Source of the DNA: Phycomyces nitens
Lineage: Eukaryota; Mucoromycota; Mucoromycetes; Mucorales; Phycomycetaceae
NCBI GenBank assembly: GCA_022702545.1
Contig: JAHRBC010000007.1
Location: 806,001 to 870,000, forward strand
Length of the DNA: 64,000 bases
Direction: 5' to 3'
How positions within the stretch are numbered: position 1 is the first letter of the stretch; every line of letters begins with the position of its first letter. The notes below the pieces were generated by a model. That model did not search any database and had not been told where the DNA came from. It was given only the letters and a program-made list of their open reading frames with translations. Shown piece after piece: positions 11,124 to 24,269 of this stretch. Position numbers and translations under genes: made by a program.

Positions 11124-13554
11124 TATCTTTTCTTCTGCTTTTTGGGTGTTTTACGCGTTTATATTCGCCGATTAAACAAAAGCGCAAATAATGATCGGCC
11201 GCTGTATCTACCACATAAGGATCCAAAATATTGCGTATTCTGAGTATAAATATATACTTTGTTAGCTCTAAAATATTAAAAGTGGCGCCTAAATATACTT
11301 TTTTTTTTAAAAATAAAAATCTCGTAGTTCTCTCAAATATCATGAATACAGTTATCAATACGGTTCAAGTGTTTTTATTTTAGTAGACAACTTGCACATG
11401 TATACTAGACAGTCTCTGACGTTTTTAATCTAGTTTTTGTGCTCCAAAAAAAAAAAGTCTCAAGCAAAAATGATCTTTGTATTTGGGACTAAATACTTTT
11501 AAATCAGTTTTAGGAATACAAAGGTCTGTCAAGAGATTAAGGTTGAACAATACACACACAAAAATAAAGCGAGAGATTAAGGTTGGGCAAAATTAAAAAA
11601 AAAAAGAGAGAATGTGATTTGCAATCTAAAAAAATACAGGCTATATTTCTTGAATCCTATCTCGAAATAAGTGCCAACGCACTGCCTTGAACTGGAAATT
11701 CAGTCTTGGCTATATTTCTTACTGTTGTTTGTTAGTGCCATACAAAGTATATTGGTACTTTATATCTATTGTTCATGTTGTCCATCATTAGGTCCAAGAG
11801 ATTCAGGCTACTCTTGGTAAAGTATAGCTGGATCACTTGATACAGAAGCTATAAAATACAGGGTACACACCATATACAGCACAAACGATGTGGACAAGGT
11901 GGAGATTGGCTGATAAGAAATCAGGTAAAAGAAACGGTTGTTAATAGCCAAATAATGACTCTAGGCTTGATCATATAACAGCCGCCAGCTCTTCAAATCA
12001 AGTTTTCAAAGACCATCTCATAACAAATTTCATCTTATGATTGACACTAATAAATGAATAAAAAAAAAGCAAGAGAAAAACTTTGTATTTTGTAATATAA
12101 TTTCGGTAAAAGATAAGGGCAAATTATTTAGCTTGAGAGACTAGCCAATAGAATCATAAACAGCTGCTCAGGCTAATCTACATACTATTACATTAAGCGA
12201 TCAAAGTATACAAACGATCTTTGACTACAATAATGCTTAAAAAAAAAGAGGGAGATACAAACTCAATATCTCATATTTTTGCAAGAGCTTATAAATCGTA
12301 TAATTTATATTTCAAGACACCGAAATGACTGGCATTAACATCGAGAAATCCGAATCTTTGACTTCTTTAATACTAGAGATAATGCTATAAGCGCGATTGC
12401 TAGGTATGAATTCCAGATCAATAAATACAATAGTCCTTTAGGAATCGAGATCATTTAATATCACCATATTGTCTGTCAATGATTATTAAAAAAAATTAAT
12501 TTGAAAAAATACAAAAATGCCATGGAACTAGTGAACACAAAGTACATAAAATATAAAGCACCAAACTCAGTGCTCAGATTGCGCCATCGAAACTAATGAC
12601 TTTACTAATTGACTTTATACGACAGTGTTTTGTGTTCATTAAATGTACCTATAGCCTCAAACTATTCAGTTGATGCCAAGATATCAAAATCCCTCTATAT
12701 CACATTGGACCATAATCTCTCCTTTATATCGGAAAATTAAAAAAAGGACAAACTAGATCTTTGTGCTGTGGGTAGTATGATAACAAGCCTCAAATCTCTG
12801 TCCTACTTTGATTTTTTAAAAGAGGTTCAAGTCAAGACTTTGCCTATTGTATCAGATAAGATTCTTTTTGGATTTCTTATTCTCCAGTAATTGATAAGCT
12901 CAGAGCGTATAATAAGAAAGATAGCTATTGCGCAACAGCACAAATGTGACGCCATACGATTGCGTCTTTGAGTACAAGGTTTCAAGAGTAAAGGATATAT
13001 TGGATAGATAGCCATTCCAAGTTATATGAATTCCGCCATTTACCAGAGCACGTAACCTTGACAACATGAAGATCTGGATGGCGCCATCTTATACCTTATA
13101 GCCAGGTGTGCAAAATATGCTTTTACAAATGTGCTATAGATTAACATAAGAACTAGTAAAGTCAAAGCTATCTTTTATATATATAAATGCCTACTATAAT
13201 GATTACAGTGGACACCTAGATACAAAATGTTATGATAAGCACTTGATAGAAAAAAAAGAACAAGGGAATATGGAATTCTAAACTGTGTGAACAAAGGTGG
13301 AGTTGATGAACCCAATAAGAATCCTATCCTTTCAACCCTTGTCATTATCTCTTCAACCACGGTTAATTGGCCTTTGATCCTTTGTATTATGAGCGATAAG
13401 CTAGTGTCTGACAGATGATAGCCAACTAACTAAAACAATTTCTAGTAATCAGTAAAAACATACATATAAAGACATTATGAGTATTATCGTGTCCTTTATA
13501 TTGCACAACACCTATCTACATATCCGAGATACTAGTTATTCCAAACTATAAACG
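11124..13554. other. 2.4-kb gene-poor stretch
   Basis: No ORF above about 65 codons looks coding. The DNA is AT-rich with many short A-runs. I find no tRNA, LTR ends or terminal repeats. The phrase AGCCAATAGAATC occurs at about 12145 and also near 5881, but this is too short to interpret. Confidence 0.5.
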
Positions 13555-14075
13555 TTTAGCCAAAAATGCCCGGTTGGTCAAGCACTCTTTGGACCCTCTT
13601 TTGGAACAAGAGTCTGAAGAGGTGGAGTTGATTGACGAACATAATCATGCCAATATGGTCCTGGCAAACCAATATGTGGGTTGAAACGGAACCTGATATC
13701 TCCTATACGGCTCTGGCGCCATATCGTATTTTATGGTGAAAGTAAATGCTTTATTACAGAGTGGTATGTTTATATCATTCGTAAACTCATGGCAGATCAA
13801 GGTGCCTGGCACTCTCAAGTGCCAAATACAAGTGTCAGACCATGTAAATGTCGATAATTTGTTTCTTGATGTCCGCCTTGGAGACGAGGATTGTGACTAT
13901 CAAATGGAGTTTTATCACCATGGTTAACCAGGACACTCTTGAACTATGGTTGTCTGATATTTCTCAATCGCGTCAAGTAAATCAAAATGACGCCAACTCT
14001 ACTTTTAGTACAACGTTACCCGAGATGGGACAACACGGTCCAAGTGTGGTTATCGGTCGGATATTCAACTTGTTT
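13555..14075 (+). pseudogene. Frameshifted coding fragment, family not recognised
   Basis: Protein-like sequence is spread over three frames. First comes KHSLDPLLEQESEEVELIDE at about 13580-13640, which stops at 13684. A piece with SYTALAPYRILW follows near 13700-13730. A frame with FISFVNSWQIKVPGTLKCQI and DVRLGDEDCDYQMEFYHHG stops at 13927. The last has NQDTLELWLSDISQSRQ and runs to about 14075. Stops and shifts cannot be removed by plausible introns, so I read it as a decayed gene upstream of the permease. Confidence 0.4.
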
Positions 14076-14248
14076 GTCTGTCTGTGTCTGTGTGTGTCTG
14101 TGTCTGTGTGTGTGCCTTTATTTTTTTTATTTCAATATTTAAATGCCCTTTAGACTGCTTTTCAGAGTTTGCTTCACTTTTTATTATTATTTTTATTATT
14201 TTTATTTAATTATTTATTTTTCATACCTGCAATATTCCATCAGCCATA

Positions 14249-16778
14249 ATGTCCTTGCCACTAAAAGAGAAAATTGATGGTGATCCAGGATGTGCACAGT
14301 CGATCAAAAAGATCCAGATCGATATGGACCATATCAGTAAAATATCAAGTTCAGAGAATATTGAAGATGTTGAAAAGGGAACACAGCCAGAATTAAAGAG
14401 AGAGCTCAAATCAAGGCATTTGGCAGTAAGTACTCGACTTTTGGCCTATTGTTTTACTGACATTGTTTGATAGATGATATCCATTGGCGGTGTAATTGGC
14501 CAAGGTACACAGAAAGCAAGAAGAACAAGAGTCTTACTTTTTGTTTCTTTGATTTCTAGGTCTATTTCTATCTTCAGGAGCAAATCTAGCAAAAGCAGGC
14601 AAGTGGATATGTATATAAAAAAAGGGGGGAGGGAGGGAAACAGGCATAAAAGACCAAAAAAAAATCTTATACAAATGGTATGATTATATAGGTCCTGCAG
14701 GTCTATTGATCGCCTACGCTGTTATTGGCTTCATCGTGTTCTGGATCGCATATCAGCTGGGTGAAATGGCAGCATACATACCAGTAAGATCCGCATTGAG
14801 GCCTAGGACATAATATTCATTTTTTGATGTGCTTAGATATCTGGATCCTTTACAGTATATTGCCGAAGATTTGTTGACAGGTCTTTTGGATCAGTTATTG
14901 GATACAACTACTGGGTAAGCCCGCGTTTGTCGAGATGGTTTACTAAAACTGCTAATACTAATTAGGCATGCTGGTCCATTATTGTTGCAGCTGGTAAAGT
15001 GCTGAAATCTAATAAGAAAATATACATATATACTCATTTTTGGTTTATTTTATATAGAACTGACAGGTAGCCTGGATAATAAATGTTATTTTTTGTGTCC
15101 CATATTCTGACATTTGCATTATAGCCATCCCATTGGTTATGAGATATTGGACAGACCGAGTTCCCGATTGGGCCTGTAAGTGCGATTGAGTGTATCACCA
15201 GGGTGATACCAACTGTGATCAATTTCCATTTTTACAGGGTCAGCAATCTTTCTGGTCGTCATGTTCTGCCTTAACCTTTATGGTGCCCGTGGCTGGGGTG
15301 AGGCAGAGTATTGGTTCAGTGTGGTAAGTCTCGACGTCTTGGTCCTGATCAGTCTATTTAAAAACAAAATCCGGGCTTAGATCAAGATCCTTGCTGTCAT
15401 CATCTTTGTCATTGTCGGCTGCTTCACTTCTGGAGGCCTGATTGGGTAAGCCATTTAGCTTTATTTTTATATTTTTGAAACAATAGGATGCTAATCTGTG
15501 TACAGCGGGACTGTCTATGGTTTCAAGTACTGGAAAGATCCCGGGGCGTTTTCGAATGGTATCCTGGGTGTCATTAATGCTCTTGTCTTGGCTGCCCTCA
15601 GTATGACTGGAACTGACATTGTGGGTGTATCTGCCGGAGAGTCTGCCAATCCCAGAAAGGTTAGGATACTGGCATAATTGACCTGAATTAACCAGTCGTA
15701 TATACATATAGGCTATTCCAGTGGCTGTCAAGAACGTATTCTACCGTATCATGTTCATCTATGTGTTTTCAGGTATAGAAACACTTGTTGAATAAAACAA
15801 AGGCTAATATCTCTATAGTATTTGTCATGGGTATGATTATTCCCTGGAATGACCCTCAGAATATGCGCACTGGCGGCCGCGATGTCAGTGTGTCTCCGTT
15901 TACAATGGTGTTCCAGAAAGCTGGTCTTTCCTGGGCCGCTCATATTGTCAATGCTGTCATTCTTGTCACTGCAAGTATTACTTTTATTGGTGGTGCCATT
16001 TGATGCATGTCTAATGATGCGTTTAACAGCTTATTTCATGCGGAAACAGTGGAATGTATGTGACGACCCGTACGCTGTGTGCCTTAGCCAACGAGGGCAT
16101 TGCCTGGAAGAAGCTTGGTGAGTAATGATCGATCGATTGATTGATTGATGGATGGATGGATCAGACATTAAACTGTTTTACAGCATATGTGAATAGCCGT
16201 GGTGTACCACTCTATGCCCTTATCTGCACAAGTTCGGTTTCACTAGTCTGTTTCCTGACCTCCTTTATTCCTGGTGAAGCACTGTTCCTTGTACTCTGTG
16301 ATCTTGGCGGCATCTGTGGTCTGGTGAGTTGGCATTAGACTGACCCTATTAGATTACTCATTCTTCTTTACCTATTTAGCTTACATGGTTTGGAATCGCT
16401 GTGTCCCACTACCGGTTCAGAAAGGCCTATATCGCCCAAGGCCGTGACCTCAATGACCTGCCATTCGTTTCGCCTGGCCACCCATATATGAATATATTTG
16501 TCATGATCGCATGCCCAGTCATTATCCTGATCTCAGGCTGGTCATACTTTGTGCCTGCAAGTGCCACTGGTTTGCTCGGAAGTTATCTGGGCGTGATAAT
16601 CTTTGTGTTTAGCTTCCTATTCCTCAAATTCTGGACAAAATCCAAGCTGGTCCCACTTTTGGAGATTGACCTTGACAGTGGTGTACGATACTATTCGCCA
16701 GAAGAGCTTGAGAGGGAAAAGGACGAGGGCTCCAAGAAGCGTAGTTTCCTCAAAAAGCTTATTGCTCTGCTTACCTGA
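14249..16778 (+). CDS. Amino-acid permease (yeast amino acid transporter family)
   Basis: Sixteen exons: 14249-14425, 14474-14504, 14560-14598, 14692-14783, 14837-14914, 14966-14993, 15058-15066, 15125-15175, 15238-15323, 15381-15445, 15506-15659, 15712-15772, 15819-15970, 16030-16117, 16184-16323 and 16380-16778. They sum to 490 codons with consistent phase. The protein has the APC-fold start MISIGGVIGQGLFLSSG, then KAGPAGLLIAYAVIG, GSFTVYCRRFVDRSFG and SMTGTDIVGVSAGESANPRK, the last being the family's TM6 region. About 12 membrane segments are expected. It should import amino acids with protons at the plasma membrane. Introns 3 and 13 start with GCAAGT, and the 9-nt exon 7 encodes only part of AELTA. 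The alignment NAVILVT/LISCGNSG supports the GC site. Substrate is unknown. Confidence 0.9.
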
Positions 16779-17630
16779 TTGTCTTGCATCATCAAATAGA
16801 CAAGTAGCCCCATTAGCCCAGCATCCAAGTGTGTCCCAATAAAAAATATAAAATAAAATATAAAATAAAGCGAAATATTATTATAAATATATACATACAT
16901 ATATATACTTTCATATTTTCTCTGGTGATTGATTGTAACAATTATCGTGAATGAACGAATGGTAAGCTGTGTGCCAATTGAAACCAAATAGTTTTCCAAT
17001 ACCCGAGGACACACACATTGGCATCAAAAAAGGGAAAACTTCCAAATGCAGTAGGGATGAGTAAGATCCCAAGCCTGTCTCGCAACAGACGTCACCAAAT
17101 CCACTCGCACATCCACTCACTAGACAGGCTTTTTTTAAAAAAAAGGCAAAAGTCGTGGATGCCAAAAGATAAAAAAAGAAGAGGTCCGGTCCAGCGCATG
17201 AATTTTTTCTTTTCCCGGTCGGATTTCTATAATTCTGTAAATCTTTTTCTTCTTCTTCTTCCTCTTCTTCTTTTCTTCTTTTCGATTCCTTCTCTCTTTC
17301 TTTTCGAGGCCATTTGTACAAAGAGTGTGCGTGTATGTGCGTGTGTCTTTTTTTTATATTATATTATATAAATATATATATATACTTTTTATACATTATA
17401 TATTTGTGTATGTATATACATACATAATATACTGTATATCTATATATGCAATGTATAGACAGATGGATAGATATACATATATATTTTATATATTTATATA
17501 TATGCATAACTATACATACACATTTATATTTTTGTGGGCTTCTTTGCTGGTGTAACAAGATTAGAATAACAAGAAGCGCTAAACGATAACTCAGCCTAGT
17601 GATCGATTCTGAGCGAAAGCATGCTTCGTG
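16779..17630. other. Intergenic with AT microsatellites
   Basis: Contains TA/ATAC runs at about 16885-16905 and 17355-17520 and a polypyrimidine tract at 17240-17300. No gene is supported. It separates the permease from the adenylyl cyclase, both on the plus strand. Confidence 0.6.
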
Positions 17631-20600
17631 ATGGTGAACATTTCTCCATTCATTGCTAAAGTAAGCTCTAGAGCCAACAAGAAATACGCTTAACAAAGAT
17701 TCTTAAAGTACGTACGAACATTACATGCCCATCATGCCGATTTGGAGATACCCTACAGCCAGACACAGTTTGGCGTTGTGCTAATGGTCGATGTTGTTGG
17801 TAGGCACTCTATATCTAGTTTTAAGCTCTATCAACTCTTGATCATCATATTACTAATACACCAATAACCCTTGCCATGTTTCATTCAATTTAATAATAAT
17901 AATAATAATAATTAATAATTAATAATAATCTTTGTATATTGATTTATCAATATAGGTTTCAGCTCTGTATGTATTCTTACCAGCTACCCAAAGATGATAT
18001 TATTAATGCCATCAATTAATTAATAACCATAGCTGACCGCCATGGCCACAGAAAAGGGCGATTCTGGTGCAGAAGCAATTGCTCTCGAAATCGGAGCCTA
18101 CATGGGAGAGGCAAGTCTTATCAGCCACAAGATACCTCTTTAAGCATCCTAATAAAGAACCTCTTTATTAGTGCATTGAAATCATTGAGCATTTTGGCGG
18201 AGACGTAGTAAAGGTACACAAAATAAGAATTTTTTTTATTATAAAAAAACAAAACAAAACAATAACAATATGTAATATTCAATAATAATAATTTTTTAAT
18301 TTTTTAAAAAACACAAGTTTCTCGGAGATGCTGTTCTGGTAAGCTTTCAACAGAGCCTGGACGCACAACAGATGTCCGCACAACCTACCAACAGTACCTT
18401 TGATTCCACAAACGAAACTTCTGAAAGGCAAAAGCATGTTCTTGTTAGAAGAGCTGTTGAATGTGGACTGCAATTGTTAGCTCGCCAGTCACATTATAGA
18501 GTCTACCTTACAGCCGAAGAACGATCGAAACATCGGTCACCGACTGGCGAAATAGACCGACGGATACGCAAGAATAAGAAGGAAAGGTTCTTCTTGTTTG
18601 ATGGGAGTACCAGCGGAGTGGACAATTCATTGCACCCCGTATCATCATCTTCTTGCTCCTCATCTGCATCCCAGTCCGCAAACATGAGCTTCTTTCACCA
18701 AGAAGAGTCGCCCTACCAAGAAGAATACACAATTGCATTCAATATCTGGAATTGCTTCCCATTTCTCGGGAAAAAGCGAAAGGAAATCATGTACGCCCAT
18801 CGTTCGAGTATGTCCAGCGTCGATATTCCTGGCAATACCACAAACACGGTTGATCTTGAACTCCATATTGCCTTATCCTGCGGCGATCTCACAAACATCA
18901 TCTTGGGGGACTTTGATGGCAGTGACATGCCGGTCTCTCAATTCCCCACCAAACCACCCGGGGAAGATATCAATAAACTGGACCCTTTGTTAAGCACCGA
19001 ACTGCCAAGTCTAAAGTACACTGGTCGACTCGAGTACGCAATCTGTGGACCTGCCGTAGAATCCTTGGAAGAAGCTTTATCAGTAGCACAAGCTGGAGAA
19101 ATGAGCATAACCCAAGAAGCGTATGACATAATCCAAAAACAGTCGCTAGATTTTGTATACGAGAAACGAGACAATTTCTATGTTATAAAGAATGCAGATG
19201 CAATGCCCCCAATCCGTTCAAAGATGAATACTGCGATGCGAAACCACCATGCACAACATGGAAGCAAGATGTCCGTTTCTGGACCAAACGCCAGCTATTT
19301 GGCTGAGCGACCCGGTCTGATGAAGCAAGCCTCCAAACTTAATATCGAACCCCTTGTGGCCCGCAGACGAAACAATGATTATATGGAACAGCCAAGCGAA
19401 GAAGTCAATACGAATTATTCAAAGTACATCAACCGAAGTGCTCTTTACCGTCTTCAGCACAGTCCTGATAACAATTATCCTGCCCAGTTTCGAGACGTGA
19501 CAATCATGTTTGTCAGTCTAGGAAAACTGCAGGTGTCTACTCCAGAAGGCCTGGTAATGGGTCAAAAGGCCTTAAAGATTGGAATGCGATCCCTAATTAA
19601 ATACGAAGGTAAGAACGTCTGACTGACATAGCACACCATCCTGACCTCCCCTCCCCCCTTTTTTCTTTCTTTCTTTACCTAGGCATGCTCCAGCAGTTTG
19701 CAGTAGATGATAAAGGTAACAACAACAACAACAAAAATTTTTGCAAGTGTCTTTCTTGCTGACCCTTTTTTTGCATTAGGTGCAACATTGCTGGCTGTTT
19801 TTGGACTGCCGCCTCTTTCACATGAACGAGAAGCCGTGTTTGCTGCAAAGGCTGCACTGGAGATACGTGACGCCTATCGCGCTATCGAGTTACCCGGGTT
19901 TTCGATTGCCCTGTCCACAGGAATCATCTTTAACGCTGTCGTTCCTCAAGGAAACCCTTACAGAAGAGACCCCGGAATCTCGGGAGACGCAATCATCATG
20001 GCCGTACGAATGCTGAAACTTGACTTTTCAAAGCGAAATGTCGTTTGCGATCTTGCTACAAAACAGCAGATTGGCGGCATTTGTGATTTTGTTGATTATG
20101 GAGAGAACACTGTCAAGGGAAAAGTGAAGCCCTTACCGATTTACGGGATCAACAAATTTATTACTGGCAAAGCTAAACGAGTTTCGCTCTACAACCTAGA
20201 AAAGAATAGTGATTTCATTGGCTACAAGAGCGAGATGAGAAGGGCAGTAGAGTTTGTGGGTAACTGGAACGAAGAAAGCAATGACCATCTATTGATAATA
20301 TCCGGGCCCTCGGGTGTCGGTAAAAGTTACTTTTGTCACGCCCTGAACAAGAGAATCAATTCCTATGGTGTTTCATGCTGGTAAGAAATGTCTTGAGAGG
20401 AATTATAATTTGTTTGTCTGTCGCTCATCACCATGGTTGCAATTGTCTGTAGCTGGTCCTCTTCTACAGAAGGTAACATTATTATTTTTATTGTTCTCGA
20501 CACACGAATTCTGAAACTCACTTTAATATATACATGACATGATATGACATAGTTGAAAAGAGTTCAAAGTATTATCTAGTAAAGAATCTGCTGCTCTCCT

Positions 20601-23600
20601 TGTTCGAAATCATAGACTCTGAAAGCGTACCTCAGAATACAAAGCGCCAGACAACCTATCTCAACAACTCGCCCAGACTATCGCCTTATAGTGCCGAAGA
20701 ATCCCTAGAATCTTCTTCTTCATCGCTTACACCCCAAACACAATCTCACAAAGACCGTTTCCGCAGACTTACGATGTATTCTTCCCAAACACGGTCATCC
20801 CAAACAGGAAACAGCGGCATTCATGTCGAACTCACAAATGAAGTCTCGGAATTAATTGCACGGTGCCTTCGCAAATGCGGGGAAGACGATGGATTCCTGC
20901 CTCTGTTTCGATCAGTATTTGCCACTCTTTCAGACATTGATGACAACAAGTACATAAGCAGGCTTGACGGCCGAGGAAGAGATATTCTATTGGCTGGCGT
21001 TGTCATACGTATGGTGCGCTATGTGTCTGAACATGTCAGTCTTGTGTTCATTTGTGACGATGTACAGTGTAAGTAAAATACTTGTAAACATTTGTTTACA
21101 AATAAGCATACATCTATTTCCTATCTTTGTGCTAACCTCGTATCATTAATGTATAATATATATATATATAATTATTAGGGGCCGACTCTGCGTCTATTCA
21201 GATTATACAACAGATTCACGAACAATGTCAGCGTGTACTTCTAATATTGGCAACACGAACAATTAGAGATTACAAGGTTACTTTTGTAACCAATCTCTGC
21301 ACTACTGGAACTTCTGAACAGATTCTCTTGAATGGTCTGGGAGCAGATGAAATTGGAGACATTATACTGAAAACATTTCACACTGGCGTGGCCAAGGTCA
21401 GCCCAGAAATTGTAAAGGTCATTCAGGCAAGTCAAAACCTAGATTTTACAAAACACAATAGCTCTTATAGGCACTTTTTATTAAAACACACACACACACA
21501 CACACATTATTATGTCATGTAGAAACGTACGGCAGGAAACCCACTTTACGTAAAGTAAGCCACCCAGAATGACATTGGTACCAAACCCATAAACTAACCA
21601 ACCCCTTTTTTGTCATTTAGGAACATGGCAATTATCCTAAAAGACTTTAATCATGTTACTGTTGTCGATGGAGAACTAGTGCCGAGCAGTAATAGATTTG
21701 ATCTTGAAGACTTGCTGGGAAACTTTGATTACAAGCGAATCATCAAAATGCAGTATGATCGTCTGGACAGTGGATTTCAAGAGTTCCTTACCGTAAGTCA
21801 ATCTACACAGTCTATTGATCATATTTATATATAAACGAATCTCACAAAGATAATATAAATGTTTACTTAGGTGGCAAGCTGTTTGGACCAGTATTTTACG
21901 ATTTACGAAATACAGGCCGTCATAAACCCAAACAACATCATATTCCATGAAACAGACCCTCAGAGAATTCGCGAAATTATTGAGCATTATGATACCTACC
22001 ATTTTCTTCAGCAAATGATCGAGAACCCGTTGGAGAACAGCGGAGAAGTCTATTCGTTTGCACACATCACCATTCCACAAAGCATTTACGATATGGTGTC
22101 GTACGAAACACGGATATCGCTTCACCTTGCACTTGCACGATACTACGAAGGACAGCTGTCGAGAGAAAATTACCCTGAATTGCTAGGAAAAGTGACCCGG
22201 CATTACCTTCAAACAGACCAGCTCACAAAACAATTGTGGTACTTGGAGCAACTTGTGGATCTCAACATGAAATCATATCTATTGTCAGAAGCAACCACCA
22301 GTCTTCAGCGCATAGTAAAGATTCTCGATGAAAACAGCGACCTGGCCGAGCAGTATGGATCTTTACGTCGAAGCAACATTTACCGCAAACTTGGAATGTG
22401 TTACACGATGCGAACAAAGCTTACCGAAGGAGAGCAGTACCTGTTCATGGCCTTGAAGTGTCTAGGAGAGCCCTGGCCACAAAGCGAAGCCGAATTCATC
22501 TACAAATTCTATGTTAACCGCATCATACAATCCCAACACAGACGATGGGGAGTATTGATAAAATACAAAAAGGAACATCAGAAAGAACTGGCCAGACGTA
22601 TTCTAGAGATCATGGCCCAGTTATCCAACATATACTTTTACACCGGAAAGGGACGATCGTTTGTCTATTCTTGCCTGGTTGGAATAAATATATGCGAAAA
22701 GCTTGGAGAAGTTGGGCAGATATACACAATGTTCTTGGCCCGAAACTCGTTGCTATGCTGGCTAAATGACCAAAAGGAACACAGTATCTATTATATCACA
22801 CAAGCCCTTCGATATATGGACGACAAGGATGATGCCGGAACACTCACCATTTGTGCATTTCTGTGTTTTGCGGCCGGAAAATTCAAGAACGCGCGCGAAC
22901 TTCTTTATCAGTCCATCGAGGCTATCAAGACGCTTGGTGTAATTACAGACTGCCAGTCATTCTATCGATCGGCTGGACTTGTTATAACTATGCGTATATT
23001 TGAAGGCACTCTTGATAAATCTCCAGACGATCTAAGTTTACTCAAACAAATGTCAGATACGGCTCATAGTAATGGCGACTATGAGGCCGAAATATGGCTT
23101 GGTGTCTACAACATCGCCAACCTACTCATCAAAAACCGACTCAAGGACTGTGAACCATTTGCAGCACTTTTGGAAGCCCATCTTAAACATGCAGCAGACT
23201 ATAACCGTATTGCCATTCATGGAGTCCTGCTTTATTTCTATGCACGATACCGAAACTATGAGAATGCCCGGCGGCATACAAAGCACTTGGTGCAGATACT
23301 TCCTGCCCTGACAGTAACCCGTAAGATATTTAAATGTATCCAGCTTATTTACTGACGTTATATTATCAATAATAGCAAATATATTTCCAATCTTTGGACT
23401 CGTTTTTGCAACCATGGGTCTATACTCCATGGTCGAAGACGAGCAAGTCGATTTGGTGTCTGCAGGAGACACAAAAAACTATGACAGATTTATCTTGGGT
23501 GTCTCGAGGATAAATCATGCTTTCCAACAAGTCAAATTCTGGGAATTCACCCAACCTTGTTTATATCTTGCCAGAGCCTTGCCATATATCAGTACCGGAA

Positions 23601-23901
23601 GAACAGTCGAAGGATACATGGCAAGTATTTCATTATTAACAAGGCTGATTTTAACCATTCAAAATGCTAGGTTTTGCGCCATGGTGTATTCGAAATGCAT
23701 TTCATTCAAGAAATCAGATTTCTAAAGGCCTTTTACTGGGCCAATCTTGGCAAGTACGCATTCACACCTGCCGATAGAATCGATTGGACAGATCGAGCAA
23801 AGAAAGATTTTGATGTCCTGGGGATTCCTTCGCATGTCTACTGTAATCCTGACCCAGCTAAATTATATTCACGAGGTGCGCCAGCAGACCTGTGTGCATA
23901 G
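17631..23901 (+). CDS. Soluble-type adenylyl cyclase (ADCY10-like)
   Basis: Sixteen exons: 17631-17660, 17709-17799, 17956-17966, 18033-18110, 18172-18213, 18318-19608, 19683-19715, 19780-20380, 20453-20472, 20553-21068, 21179-21426, 21523-21554, 21621-21792, 21871-23320, 23376-23620 and 23671-23901. They total about 1,696 residues, against ~1,600 in mammals. The order is two class III cyclase domains, an AAA-type NTPase and a TPR-like tail. C1 has VLMVDVVGF (Asp38) and GGDVVKFLGDAVL (Asp88), the two metal-binding aspartates, and a Ser-rich insert around 95-260. C2 has VTIMFVSLGKL near 478 and ISGDAIIMAVRM near 592. The P-loop is SGPSGVGKS near 700, and DDVQWADSAS follows. It would make cAMP in the cytosol. 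Introns starting at 18111, 21427 and 23621 begin GCAAGT. Exon 1 is the least certain. Confidence 0.85.
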
Positions 23902-24269
23902 CTAAATATCATAAGCTTGCCACTCTGGCTGGCTCCAGAATGGCTATATACTCATACGCCCACTCTTTATCTCTGTCCATTTCCTGTAGTTAATAATGTA
24001 TTGATGCCTCATCTTAATCTAATAACCTCTCGCAGCTACTTTCTTGTGCTGCTAATAAAAGCAACGTCTAATATTAATCTTCTTTCATTTTTTTTTGGAT
24101 ACAAAAGGTGTCATTGAATCGTGAGGTTTACAAATTAAACATGTTTGGAATTACAGAACAAGTGCATTTACATTCTCACCTTCTTTAAACGGGCATGAGC
24201 ATAAAAAGGCAATATTTTCTAGCCAAGAAAATCTATTTTTAATACAGCTACAATATCTATAGAACTAGT

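Noticed and set aside
18660..18928. Reverse-strand ORFs within the cyclase
   Set aside because: Antisense shadows of the long exon 6, which is fully supported by family alignment on the plus strand.
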